Shown: in pieces, positions 20,390 through 29,795 of the stretch
How the letters are laid out: every line of letters starts with the position of its first letter
Position numbering within the stretch: the stretch's first letter is position 1
Assembly: GCA_947453715.1 (NCBI GenBank)
Contig: CANGHX010000009.1
Span: 1 to 34,213 of the forward strand
DNA: 34,213 nucleotides
Direction of reading: 5' to 3'
From: Flavobacteriales bacterium
GTDB taxonomy: Bacteria > Bacteroidota > Bacteroidia > Flavobacteriales_D > Crocinitomicaceae
The notes under the pieces: generated by a model
What the model was told of the DNA's origin: nothing
Seen by the model: only the letters and a program-made list of their open reading frames with translations
The model's database searches: none
Translations under genes and position numbers: made by a program

Positions 20390-20576
20390 ATTCTTGTATA
20401 TCTATTGTGAAAATCAAAACATAAATATAAGTAAATACTTCTAAAAATACTTTTTATTGTGTAGTTGAACTTTAAAAAATGTTAATTATTGAATAAACAT
20501 TTGAATGTTGAATGAATTAAAGTAATTGATTGAAAATGTTAAGCAATTTTCATTTTCTTCGTATTAATCAAAAGAC

Positions 20577-21470
20577 ATGAGTAGAATAAAATTAATAATC
20601 AGCATTGTTTTTATTGGAACGTTTTCAATATCAGCTTTTTCTCAAATTCCTGAATTTGATAAATTAGAAATGTTGTATGCTCAACAGCACTATAAATTGG
20701 TTTATAAAAAAGCAAACAATTTATTGGATGTTCCAGATTATGATTTTTCTTTACTTCCTAATTACTATAAAAGTATTAGTTTGTTTCAACTTTGTCAAAA
20801 TGAACGTTATTTAACAAAACACCCAAGTGCATTAATAGAAGCGAAAAAACTATTCACTGAAGTTAAAAAATCCAGTGATGGAAAAAAGATTTTCGAAGCA
20901 CATGAGAATGAAATAGCTTTTTTGAAAAATGATTTGTTAGCTTGGTCAGAAGAATTAAGGAGAAGTGAAAACAAAGAAACTTTCGATCAGCTTCAAATCA
21001 TTATGAAAGATTTGTTTGATTTTGTACCGACTATTGATAATCAAGGACAAATTAAAGAAGTTGCTAATAAAACCTATAAAGCAACTGGTATAATTCGTAA
21101 TGATTTAGCTAATTACGCAATGACATTTATTGGTACTCCTTACTTATGGGCAGGTTCAGATCCTAAAGGTTTTGATTGCAGTGGCTTTACAGGTTATGTT
21201 TTAAAAGAGTTTAATGTATCAACTCAAAGAAGGGCAGTCGATATGCAAAAAGAATGTGTTGAAGTCAAACAGAAAAATGTTCAAAAAGGGGATTTAGTTT
21301 TTTTTGATAATGGTTCGGGTATTTCACATGTTGGAATGATTATTTCAGAAAAAGATCAGCCTTTAGTAATGATTCACTCAAGTTCATCTAAAGGGGTGAT
21401 AATTACAGAATTAGACAAGTCTGAATACTGGTTAAATCGTATTCACTCTTTTGGAACTTACATAAAATAA
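20577..21470 (+). CDS. NlpC/P60 (C40) peptidase with helical N-terminal region
   Basis: GTPYLWAGSDPKGFDCSGFTGYVL, KGDLVFFDNGSGISHVGMI. Confidence 0.9.
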   Translation: MSRIKLIISIVFIGTFSISAFSQIPEFDKLEMLYAQQHYKLVYKKANNLLDVPDYDFSLLPNYYKSISLFQLCQNERYLTKHPSALIEAKKLFTEVKKSSDGKKIFEAHENEIAFLKNDLLAWSEELRRSENKETFDQLQIIMKDLFDFVPTIDNQGQIKEVANKTYKATGIIRNDLANYAMTFIGTPYLWAGSDPKGFDCSGFTGYVLKEFNVSTQRRAVDMQKECVEVKQKNVQKGDLVFFDNGSGISHVGMIISEKDQPLVMIHSSSSKGVIITELDKSEYWLNRIHSFGTYIK

Positions 21471-21487
21471 GACAAAATAATTAAGTC

Positions 21488-21973
21488 ATGAAACAAGAAA
21501 AATTATATGAAATCATTTCAAGTTTTTATGACTTTAAAATTAATCGTATTGAAAAAATAGAAACAGATTTAGTCATTGAAATTTCACTTCCTTGGAGCAA
21601 TGTCATTGGTCTAAATAGTGACTATTTATTGATTAAATTATCAGACTGTAATGAGTTTAAATGCGAATACTACAAAGTATTAAGTGATCAATTAATTGAA
21701 GCTTATCCCGGTAAATTCATTAAAGATTCTCAAGAAGTTAACACCTCTAATATTGATGAAATTAATAGTTTAGAATTAACAATAAATAACTGTACTTATA
21801 ATTATAATAACAGTTATACCTTTTGGTGTAAAAGTAATTTATCTGTTGAATTAGCTAAACTAATATTCACAACAACCGATATTCATTTTTTTGAAAAGGA
21901 GGGGAATGAAATTTCTATCGATGAATTTGAAAAATGGAAGACAATCTGGTGGCAGTCTAAATTTGAAGATTAA
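21488..21973 (+). CDS. Hypothetical protein
   Basis: Intact 161-aa ORF 17 bp after the C40 peptidase; no domain recognised. Confidence 0.65.
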   Translation: MKQEKLYEIISSFYDFKINRIEKIETDLVIEISLPWSNVIGLNSDYLLIKLSDCNEFKCEYYKVLSDQLIEAYPGKFIKDSQEVNTSNIDEINSLELTINNCTYNYNNSYTFWCKSNLSVELAKLIFTTTDIHFFEKEGNEISIDEFEKWKTIWWQSKFED

Positions 21974-22500
21974 TCTTCTTTTGATTTTGTTTTTAAAAAT
22001 ATATTAGAAGTAATCGAAAGGATTGATAAAATCATCAAAATAAACACACCTAATGACAAAATAATTGATGAATTCACTTTTATTAAAGTACTAATTATCA
22101 ATACACCCGCACTTAATCTAAATATCCACTTTGTAATTTTATAGTTGTAAAAAGATGTTAATGTCAATTTAAAATCCAATGCGGTAAATAATAAAAATAG
22201 AATTGCAGCTAATTGGATATGCCATGTTTGAATTAATAATTCAGTTTTTGAGAGCGATACAAAAAGAAATATTTGAACTAAATAACCAAAAATATAAAGA
22301 TTGATTGTTAAATTACTTTCTTTAATTCTTAAAGTATTTAGCGCAGAAAAAATAGCAATTGATGCAATTGATCCTAATAATAGTTGAGTTGTAAGTATTA
22401 AATTAATTGAAGTAAATTCATAGAAAATAACACCTGTAAAGAAAGTCAAAATAGCTAAAACTAAGCCTATTTTATTCAGAATATTAAACTTTTTAATCAT
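21970..22500 (-). CDS. Hypothetical membrane protein
   Basis: 176 aa with about five hydrophobic segments; no family recognised. Confidence 0.65.
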   Translation of the reverse strand: MIKKFNILNKIGLVLAILTFFTGVIFYEFTSINLILTTQLLLGSIASIAIFSALNTLRIKESNLTINLYIFGYLVQIFLFVSLSKTELLIQTWHIQLAAILFLLFTALDFKLTLTSFYNYKITKWIFRLSAGVLIISTLIKVNSSIILSLGVFILMILSILSITSNIFLKTKSKED

Positions 22501-22574
22501 GTTTATTGTAAAGCGATATTATCAAATATAAGAAATAATCTACAGAAACTATTTTAATCGCTTGATCCTTTTGA

Positions 22575-23624
22575 TTAAAGAAATAATCTTCTGTTTTTCT
22601 CAACTGCACAAACTAAATTCCATAATGCTCGTGCTCCTACATTTGCATCCCAATCACCATCAGAACCTGGAGACACTTCATTTAAATCAAACCCAACAAT
22701 TTTTTTACCTGATTCAATTAGTTTGAAAAATAAATAATTGATTTCTTCTAATTTAAAACCTCCTGCAACTGGCGTTCCTGTATTTGGACAAAGTTCAGGC
22801 ATCAAACCATCAATATCAAATGAAATGTAAACATTTTGAGGTAAATCAGAAATGATACGTTCAACTTGATTTTTCCAGGTTTGTCCTTCAAATTGCTCAT
22901 CTTTTAAAATCCAATCAAAATAAGTAGATACTCTACCATTACTGTTTTGAATTAATTCTATTTCCGAATTAGCAACATCACGAATACCAACTTGAACTAA
23001 TTTTGTTAAGTTTTTGCATTGTTTTAATGCATTAAACATAATGCTTGCGTGAGATTGCTCAAATCCTTCATAAGCATCTCTTAGATCTGCATGAGCATCT
23101 ACTTGAAGGATACCAAAAGATTCACCTTTTTCATCAATCGCTTCCAATAAACCTAATGGAACACTATGCTCACCACCTAAAACTCCAACAATTTTACCGT
23201 TTGCTATTAATTCTTTTGCTCTCTCTTTTAAATTGTTTTTTAAAGCATTCGAAGCATCATTAATTGTACTCACTGTTTGTTGGTAAGCTGGTTCTGTTTG
23301 AATATCTCCACCTTCTTCTAAAAAGTTAATATATTCAACAGCTTCAATACATAATTTTTCATTGATTGATTTCCAATCTTTTGAAATAGGAGTAAGGAAA
23401 ACTTTCGTTTCCCAGGCATTGGATAATTTAGGGTGGTAAAAATCCAATTGAGTTGATGCATCCAAAATTACTTGTGGACCATCACTTGTTCCCTTTCCAT
23501 AGGACGCCGTAGCATCCCATGGAATTGGAATAATGATTATATCTGCTTCAGATTCGGTTACAGGGAAACCGAAAATGTTACCATTTGCAATACCTACACC
23601 GTTTGGATCGAAGCTTTTAGACAT
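22575..23624 (-). CDS. Ureohydrolase (agmatinase/arginase family)
   Basis: Metal-binding motifs [45 protein letters not shown]. Confidence 0.9.
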   Translation of the reverse strand: MSKSFDPNGVGIANGNIFGFPVTESEADIIIIPIPWDATASYGKGTSDGPQVILDASTQLDFYHPKLSNAWETKVFLTPISKDWKSINEKLCIEAVEYINFLEEGGDIQTEPAYQQTVSTINDASNALKNNLKERAKELIANGKIVGVLGGEHSVPLGLLEAIDEKGESFGILQVDAHADLRDAYEGFEQSHASIMFNALKQCKNLTKLVQVGIRDVANSEIELIQNSNGRVSTYFDWILKDEQFEGQTWKNQVERIISDLPQNVYISFDIDGLMPELCPNTGTPVAGGFKLEEINYLFFKLIESGKKIVGFDLNEVSPGSDGDWDANVGARALWNLVCAVEKNRRLFL

Positions 23625-24912
23625 ATTGTTCTTTTTTGATTAAATTTTTCACGAAGTTAGGAGTTGCAAAACTTCCTTTGTGAACATCAGCATTGTAATA
23701 ACGTAAGCCTTTTGCATCTACAAACGCATCAATTTCTGATTCATTTGAAATGTTTTTAGGGTGTTTATCTCCTTTAATTCCGTATTGGAAACTCCACATA
23801 CCAGTTGGGTACGTTGGAACGAAAAATAAAGAAACTGGAGCTTTATCAGTACCAAAAATATCTTGTAATGTATGGTTTAATTCAGAAAATGCTTTCTCAT
23901 TAAATTTAGGAGATTCTCCTTGAGCTAACATAATACCGTCTTTTTTCAAAGCATTGTAACAGTTTTGGTAGAATTCAACTGAGAATAAACCTTCAGCTGG
24001 TCCAACAGGATCAGAACCATCAACAATAATAATATCATACGATTCAGGAGCTGCATTTTTAATGAATTCAATTCCGTCATCTACTAATAATTCTAATTTA
24101 GGATTATCAAATGAAGCGGCAATTTGAGGTAAATGCTCTTTACAAGCTTTAATTACTTCACCATCAATTTCAACCATTGTTACTTTTTCAACACCTTCAT
24201 GGCGTAAAATCTCTCTTACAGTTCCACCATCACCACCGCCAATTACTAAAATATTTTTAGCATTTCCGTGGGTAAACATAGCTGGGTGAGAAATCATTTC
24301 ATGGTAATGGAATTCATCTTCAATTGTTGTCATTACCATATCATCTAACGCTAACATTTTACCATATTTGTATGATTCAATGATTCTAACACGTTGAAAT
24401 GGTGATTGAACATCATAGAAAACATCACCTGTAAAACGTAATGATAATGCTTGGTTTTCATCTTTATCTGTAAACCATACATTTCTAGTGAAAAATTCAG
24501 GATTTCTCCATTCACTCGCTTTTTGGCGCATAGTTGTCATGTCGAAATCGTTTCGGTTTAATAAGTTAACCGATCCTCTTTTCATTTCGATTGCAGAGTA
24601 AGACTTCGCTTGAAAAGCTTCTTTTAAAAAGTCAAAAGAAATCCACGCATCCATTTCTCCACAAGTAAATAAATCTACTGCAGCATAACCGTACTCTGGC
24701 CATGTATGAATTGCAAGATGACTTTCTTGAATTACGACTACTCCAGAAACACCATAAGGTGAAAAATGGTGAAATGTTGAGTTGATAACTGTTGCTCCAG
24801 CTTTTTGTGCTGCTGCAACCATGTCTCTCTCAATTGCCGCTACATCATTCATAATGTGCGGTTCACAGTTCATAAACTCTACAAGAATATGATTTCCAAG
24901 TGCTGTACTCAT
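23617..24912 (-). CDS. Fusion: N-terminal AdoMet decarboxylase (SpeD) + C-terminal spermidine synthase (SpeE)
   Basis: aa ~1-120: [28 protein letters not shown] (SpeD processing Ser and catalytic Cys context). aa ~140-431: [59 protein letters not shown] (SpeE). Confidence 0.93.
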   Translation of the reverse strand: MSTALGNHILVEFMNCEPHIMNDVAAIERDMVAAAQKAGATVINSTFHHFSPYGVSGVVVIQESHLAIHTWPEYGYAAVDLFTCGEMDAWISFDFLKEAFQAKSYSAIEMKRGSVNLLNRNDFDMTTMRQKASEWRNPEFFTRNVWFTDKDENQALSLRFTGDVFYDVQSPFQRVRIIESYKYGKMLALDDMVMTTIEDEFHYHEMISHPAMFTHGNAKNILVIGGGDGGTVREILRHEGVEKVTMVEIDGEVIKACKEHLPQIAASFDNPKLELLVDDGIEFIKNAAPESYDIIIVDGSDPVGPAEGLFSVEFYQNCYNALKKDGIMLAQGESPKFNEKAFSELNHTLQDIFGTDKAPVSLFFVPTYPTGMWSFQYGIKGDKHPKNISNESEIDAFVDAKGLRYYNADVHKGSFATPNFVKNLIKKEQYV

Positions 24913-24943
24913 TTTTTGTATGGTAATATTATAAATTTGAGTG

Positions 24944-24972
24944 CAAAAGTAGCGTTTTCAAACTAAAACAAA
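24944..24972 (-). promoter_or_regulatory. Bacteroidota-type promoter for the speD-speE fusion/ureohydrolase operon
   Basis: Minus strand reads TTTG-N17-TACTTTTG (-33 at 24969-24972, -7 at 24944-24951), 31 nt upstream of the ATG. Confidence 0.65.
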
Positions 24973-25054
24973 GTGATTTTCAATAAAAATGTTTTGTTAA
25001 GTTTTTGTTTACATTGAAATGAGAAAAAAACAAAACACTTTTTTATTTAAAAAT

Positions 25055-25543
25055 TTATGTTAAACTATGATGAAGCTCATTGAATTCATGGTTTAAAATA
25101 TTTTTACCAAGTTCAATTTCTTCTTCTGTACCATTTACGAAAATTAAATATTTCCCACTTTTTATATGTTCTTCATATTTTACAACATATTCATCCTTAA
25201 CACCTAACTCTAACAAAATGGATCCTAAGCCTCCTGCAACCAAGCCTGCATCTAAACCTCCAAATGCACCAACCAAAGCACCGGCTCCATAAAGAAAACC
25301 TAATCCTGGAACGGCAAAAACACCAATTCCAACTAATAAGCCTAATGTTGTTCCAATTGCAGTCCCTGCTATCAATGGAGAAGCAATTAATGGTTTATTT
25401 GATTTAATATGAATTTTATCATCTTCAATATCTGCTTTACCGATGATGGAGACTTTTTCTAATGGAAATTTCATTTCTTTTAGAATGTTTAATGCATGAA
25501 CAGCATCATCATGTGAATTGTAAATTGCTATACTAGTTTTCAT
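25055..25543 (-). CDS. General stress protein-like (Gly-zipper central region)
   Basis: MKTSIAIYNSHDDAVHALNILKEMKFPLEKVSIIGK N-terminus plus Gly/Ala-rich hydrophobic core GTAIGTTLGLLVGIGVFAVPGLGFLYGAGALVGAFGGL. Confidence 0.75.
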   Translation of the reverse strand: MKTSIAIYNSHDDAVHALNILKEMKFPLEKVSIIGKADIEDDKIHIKSNKPLIASPLIAGTAIGTTLGLLVGIGVFAVPGLGFLYGAGALVGAFGGLDAGLVAGGLGSILLELGVKDEYVVKYEEHIKSGKYLIFVNGTEEEIELGKNILNHEFNELHHSLT

Positions 25544-25636
25544 AATTATTGTATTTTAATTAAGCTAAACTAAATATTTGAGCAATATTAAAACATGATA
25601 TTTATCAATACTTTATATGATTCTAATAAAGAGTTA

Positions 25637-26884
25637 TTATGAATGTTTCTCCCAAATCTGAACTAATTCAACCATCGTTTGGATAGCTTTCCGCATATCT
25701 TGAACGCTCACATACTCATGACGTGAATGAATTGCCATTTCTCCTGTGAAAATATTTGGACAAGGCATTCCCATAAAAGATAAACGTGAACCATCCGTAC
25801 CGCCTCGGATAATAGTAGCTTCAGAATTGATCCCAACTTTTTTCATCGCTTGAATCGCATAATCTGTAACAAAAGGAACAGTATCTAAAACTTCTTTCAT
25901 GTTTCTATATTGTTCAGTTACTTTGAAAGTATATTCTAATTCCGGATAGTTTGATAAGGTATCGATTAATATGTTTTTCAAACGATCTTCGTATTCAGTT
26001 AATTTAGAAGTGATGTGATCTCTAATAATAAATGAAACAGTTGCTTCTTCTAGGTGACCTTCAAAAGAAGTGGGATGAACAAAACCTTCTCTTTTTTCAG
26101 TCGTTTCTGGTGACCATTCGTTTTTTGGTAAAGCTGCAACAAATTCTGATGCAACTTTAATAGCATTAACCATTTTATTTTTAGCATAACCTGGATGAGC
26201 ACTAATTCCCCGAATTGTAACGGTCACAGCATCAGCAGAAAATGATTCGTCTTCAATTGATCCTAAAGTGCCACCATCTAAAGTATAACCATAATCCGCA
26301 TTTAGTTTTTTCATATCTAATTGCTCAACACCTCGTCCAACTTCTTCATCTGGAGTAAATAAAATACGGATTTTACCATGTTTAATTTGAGGGTTATTTA
26401 CGATATAGTGACAGAAATCCATAATAATAGCAACTCCTGCTTTATCATCAGCACCAAGCAATGTTAAACCGCTAGCGGTGATTAAATCGTCTCCAATTTT
26501 TGATTTTAAATAAGGATGTCTTTCAGTAGTTATAATTTGCGTTGCATCATCTGGTAACGTAATTGGATTGCCATCATAATTTCTATGTACAATTGGTTTT
26601 ACATTCGTTCCAGAACAATCAGGTGCAGTGTCGATATGTGAGCAAAAACAAATTGTTGGCAAATCATTATTGTCTGAATTACTCTCAATTGTCGCATAAA
26701 CATATCCCCATTCATCCATATGTGCATCTTCAATCCCCATCTCTAATAGCTCTTCAACTAATACTTTTGATAAATCTTTTTGTTTTTCAGAAGAAGGGAA
26801 GCTAGGAGAAATAGGATCTGCTGTTGTATCAATTTGAACATATTTCACAAAACGTTCCTCAACTGTATATTTATAATTGTTCAT
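25637..26884 (-). CDS. pepT: Peptidase T (tripeptide aminopeptidase)
   Basis: FCSHIDTAPDCSGTNVKP, LLGADDKAGVAIIMDF, FTPDEEVGRGVEQLD, RGGTDGSRLSFMGMPCPNIFTG. Confidence 0.95.
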   Translation of the reverse strand: MNNYKYTVEERFVKYVQIDTTADPISPSFPSSEKQKDLSKVLVEELLEMGIEDAHMDEWGYVYATIESNSDNNDLPTICFCSHIDTAPDCSGTNVKPIVHRNYDGNPITLPDDATQIITTERHPYLKSKIGDDLITASGLTLLGADDKAGVAIIMDFCHYIVNNPQIKHGKIRILFTPDEEVGRGVEQLDMKKLNADYGYTLDGGTLGSIEDESFSADAVTVTIRGISAHPGYAKNKMVNAIKVASEFVAALPKNEWSPETTEKREGFVHPTSFEGHLEEATVSFIIRDHITSKLTEYEDRLKNILIDTLSNYPELEYTFKVTEQYRNMKEVLDTVPFVTDYAIQAMKKVGINSEATIIRGGTDGSRLSFMGMPCPNIFTGEMAIHSRHEYVSVQDMRKAIQTMVELVQIWEKHS

Positions 26885-26907
26885 ATTCTAAGAATTGTTA
26901 TTTTAGT

Positions 26908-26915
26908 CAAAGTTA
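26908..26915 (-). promoter_or_regulatory. Candidate -7 element for pepT
   Basis: Minus strand TAACTTTG (TAnnTTTG) 24 nt upstream of the ATG; no convincing -33. Confidence 0.4.
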
Positions 26916-26937
26916 ATAGAAAATCGTAAAAATTGTC

Positions 26938-27462
26938 ATGAGTTATTGTAGTTATTGTGAAACTTTACCATTAGATAATCACCATAGGATTTATCATGAT
27001 TACCACTATGGATTTGATATTGAAAGTGATGATGAATTGTTTGGACGATTAATCCTTGAAATAAATCAAGCTGGACTATCATGGAATACGATATTGTTAA
27101 AACAAGATAATTTTAGAGTGGCCTATGATCATTTTTCAATCATTAAAGTAGCAAATTATGATCAAACTAAAATTGATGAACTATTAAATAACGCTGGAAT
27201 CATTCGAAATCGTTTAAAAGTTTATGCTGCGATTCATAATGCCAATGAAATATTGAAAATTCAAAAAGAATTTGGTACTTTTAAGAATTGGATCTTGTTA
27301 AATAATGATAAAACTTTAGTTGAATGGGTTAAATTATTTAAAAAGTCATTTAAATTTGTTGGTGGTGAAATCGTTAATGAATTTTTAATGAGTATTGGCC
27401 AATTACCTGGAGCTCATGTCGAAACATGCCCCATTTTTATAAAATTAAACAGTGGTAAGTAA
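26938..27462 (+). CDS. tag: DNA-3-methyladenine glycosylase I
   Basis: HHRIYHDYHYGFDIESDDELFGRLILEINQAGLSWNTILLKQDNFRVAYDHF; C-terminal HVETC matches the Zn-binding HxxxC. Confidence 0.9.
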   Translation: MSYCSYCETLPLDNHHRIYHDYHYGFDIESDDELFGRLILEINQAGLSWNTILLKQDNFRVAYDHFSIIKVANYDQTKIDELLNNAGIIRNRLKVYAAIHNANEILKIQKEFGTFKNWILLNNDKTLVEWVKLFKKSFKFVGGEIVNEFLMSIGQLPGAHVETCPIFIKLNSGK

Positions 27463-27463
27463 A

Positions 27464-28111
27464 ATGAAAAAACTACTAAGTATACTTTTTTTAATGATTT
27501 GCATCACTTCTTTTGCTCAATACAGCATTTATGGAGGACCTACAGTGTTAAGACCTATTGGGATTGGTAAATCATTTGTTGGTTTAAATATCGGTGCGGA
27601 GATACCTAAAGATGATGAAAGTTCTGTTTATTTAAGAGCAAATTTATTTTTAAAGAAATCGGATAGTTCTGCTACATCAATTTATTTAACGAATATTGAT
27701 CCAAATGATTATACTTTAAACAGTGTTAGAACTAGAAATTCTTTAAATTACTTTTCATTTGAAGGTGGTTTAAGACGTTATTTAGGTGGAGGTTATGATA
27801 ATTCATTTGCTTTTTTTGGTGGAACAAATTTAATGGGAGTTGTTTATAGTTCTAAGTCAAAAATTGATTCATATGATCATACTAAATATACTTTACCAGC
27901 TTCAAGTCAAGTTGCAGGAAGTGTGTTAGCTTTGTGTATTGGTTTAAATGGAGGTGTGAAATACACCTTTCCTGGAATTGGGACAGTTTTTTATGACATG
28001 TCTTTGGATTATATGCTTAAATATGTTTTTACTTCACAGAATGTGCCAACTACCTATTTAAGTCCTTTATTGATTTCTTTTAATGTTGGGTTTAGAAAAG
28101 AATTTTATTAA
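27464..28111 (+). CDS. Hypothetical secreted/outer-membrane beta-barrel-like protein
   Basis: ATG 27464 (MKKLLSILFLMICITSFAQ signal peptide); alternating beta-like sequence ending FNVGFRKEFY. Confidence 0.7.
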   Translation: MKKLLSILFLMICITSFAQYSIYGGPTVLRPIGIGKSFVGLNIGAEIPKDDESSVYLRANLFLKKSDSSATSIYLTNIDPNDYTLNSVRTRNSLNYFSFEGGLRRYLGGGYDNSFAFFGGTNLMGVVYSSKSKIDSYDHTKYTLPASSQVAGSVLALCIGLNGGVKYTFPGIGTVFYDMSLDYMLKYVFTSQNVPTTYLSPLLISFNVGFRKEFY

Positions 28112-28999
28112 ATCTATTTTTCTTGTGTTCAAATATTTTGGAATCTTATTTAGTTCTACTATTATTTCTTCTAAATTCTGATATCGTTGTTGATTTATTT
28201 CATTGAGAAATAATGTGATGTTAGTTTTACTATACCTATTAGGAGGTAAATTAAAACAATGCTTTTTGCAGATCTTTTCAATAATATGGAAAAGTTGTTT
28301 TGGAATTTTTCGATGACTTTGAATTGGATGAGTTATTTGAAGATTAGTCATTATGCTTGGGTTTGGGTGTCTTAATGGCAATTCTCTCGTGAATAATTGA
28401 TAAATAATAATTCCTAATGAAAATAAATCTGTGGTATGATCTATTGAATTAATATCATTTAATATCAATTCTGGAGCTGCATAACCCAATGGAAAAAGCG
28501 TGTTACGATTATGTTTTTTTGTCAAATCAATTGCTAAACCAAAGTCAATAATATTAATCTTTAATTCATCTTCAATTTCTTCAACGATTAAATTTGAAGG
28601 TTTAAAATCACAATGTACGATCGATTTTGATTTTAATTCATTTAAAGGCTGTACTAAAGCTGTTAATATTTTTTCAAGAGTAGGAATTTGGTTTTTCTTT
28701 TTAATTGTATACCAATACTCATTCAAAGGCGTACCCTTAGAAAAAGAACGAATCAATTGAATTTTCGACTCGTTTTCAATCAAATCAATTGTTTTAGGTA
28801 ATGTAGGGTGGTCAAAACTGAATTCACTTTCTAATCTTAATTGATTAACAAGATGTTGGTTTTTAGATGTTTTTTTTAATTCCTTTAATACAAAAAACTC
28901 TTTCGTAGCTCTGTTTTGAATTAAATAAACAAAACCAAATTTTCGTTTTTTTTGATTCCCTAAAACACTTATTTTCTCATATTTTTCTTCTACAATCAA
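28067..28999 (-). CDS. Hanks-type Ser/Thr protein kinase
   Basis: FFVLKELKK (VAIK Lys), IVHCDFKPSNLIV (HRD-like), IIDFGLAID (DFG), GYAAPEL (APE); TTG start at 28999. Confidence 0.85.
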   Translation of the reverse strand: MIVEEKYEKISVLGNQKKRKFGFVYLIQNRATKEFFVLKELKKTSKNQHLVNQLRLESEFSFDHPTLPKTIDLIENESKIQLIRSFSKGTPLNEYWYTIKKKNQIPTLEKILTALVQPLNELKSKSIVHCDFKPSNLIVEEIEDELKINIIDFGLAIDLTKKHNRNTLFPLGYAAPELILNDINSIDHTTDLFSLGIIIYQLFTRELPLRHPNPSIMTNLQITHPIQSHRKIPKQLFHIIEKICKKHCFNLPPNRYSKTNITLFLNEINQQRYQNLEEIIVELNKIPKYLNTRKIDLIKFFSKPNIKRNQ

Positions 29000-29778
29000 A
29001 ATCTAATAATGAAATGTTCTTTTTCTTGTTGTTTACGAGGAATTATAATTCCCATTCGAAATAAATCCATTGTCAAATTATAATCTTTTGACTGAATAAT
29101 TTTATTCCAAGCTGCAAGCATTGAATCACTCCAGCGTATGTCATCTAAAATGAAAATGGTGTCGTTGTGTGAATTTTGTTTAAGTAGTTCTAAATAAATC
29201 AGTAAAGCCTCACCATCATGGTGACCGTCTATGAATATTAGGTCATATTTTTGATTCGTATTTGCTTTTAAATATTCTATAAAAGTGGAATTTACACAGG
29301 TAACATTTACACATTCTCTAATATTTAAGTTTTGAACTGCAACTTTATAAATTTCAGAACAACCATCTAAAGTGATAATTTGAGAATCGCTATTTGCTTT
29401 TGAAAAATGAAAACTACCAACTCCAAGTGAAGTACCTAATTCTAAAATGCTTTTTGGTTTATAGAACTTCGTTATTTTATACAAAAGAGTACCATATTTA
29501 CCTCTTGAAGTGTTTGTTTTGAAAATCGATTTTAAACTTCTAATATTTCCTAAACGTTTTGATCCCACTCCAAAATCTGTTATTTCAATAGTTTTTTTGT
29601 CTTTTTTTAAAGAATTGAATAGTTTTTTTCTTTCTAAAACAAAATTATTGTCCATATTTGTTTTTAGACATTCACTGACAAATTGATAAACAAAAGGTGA
29701 ATGCGTACCGTGACGTCCTTTTGCTTTTAAAAAATAGGATATGTATTCAGAAAGTATGTTCACAGTACAAATAAACAA
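28996..29778 (-). CDS. Class I SAM-dependent methyltransferase (O-methyltransferase-like)
   Basis: SILELGTSLGVGSFHFSKA, IITLDGCSE, YDLIFIDGHHDGEALLIYLELL. Confidence 0.8.
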   Translation of the reverse strand: MFICTVNILSEYISYFLKAKGRHGTHSPFVYQFVSECLKTNMDNNFVLERKKLFNSLKKDKKTIEITDFGVGSKRLGNIRSLKSIFKTNTSRGKYGTLLYKITKFYKPKSILELGTSLGVGSFHFSKANSDSQIITLDGCSEIYKVAVQNLNIRECVNVTCVNSTFIEYLKANTNQKYDLIFIDGHHDGEALLIYLELLKQNSHNDTIFILDDIRWSDSMLAAWNKIIQSKDYNLTMDLFRMGIIIPRKQQEKEHFIIRF

Positions 29779-29795
29779 AACTTTAGAATATTATC

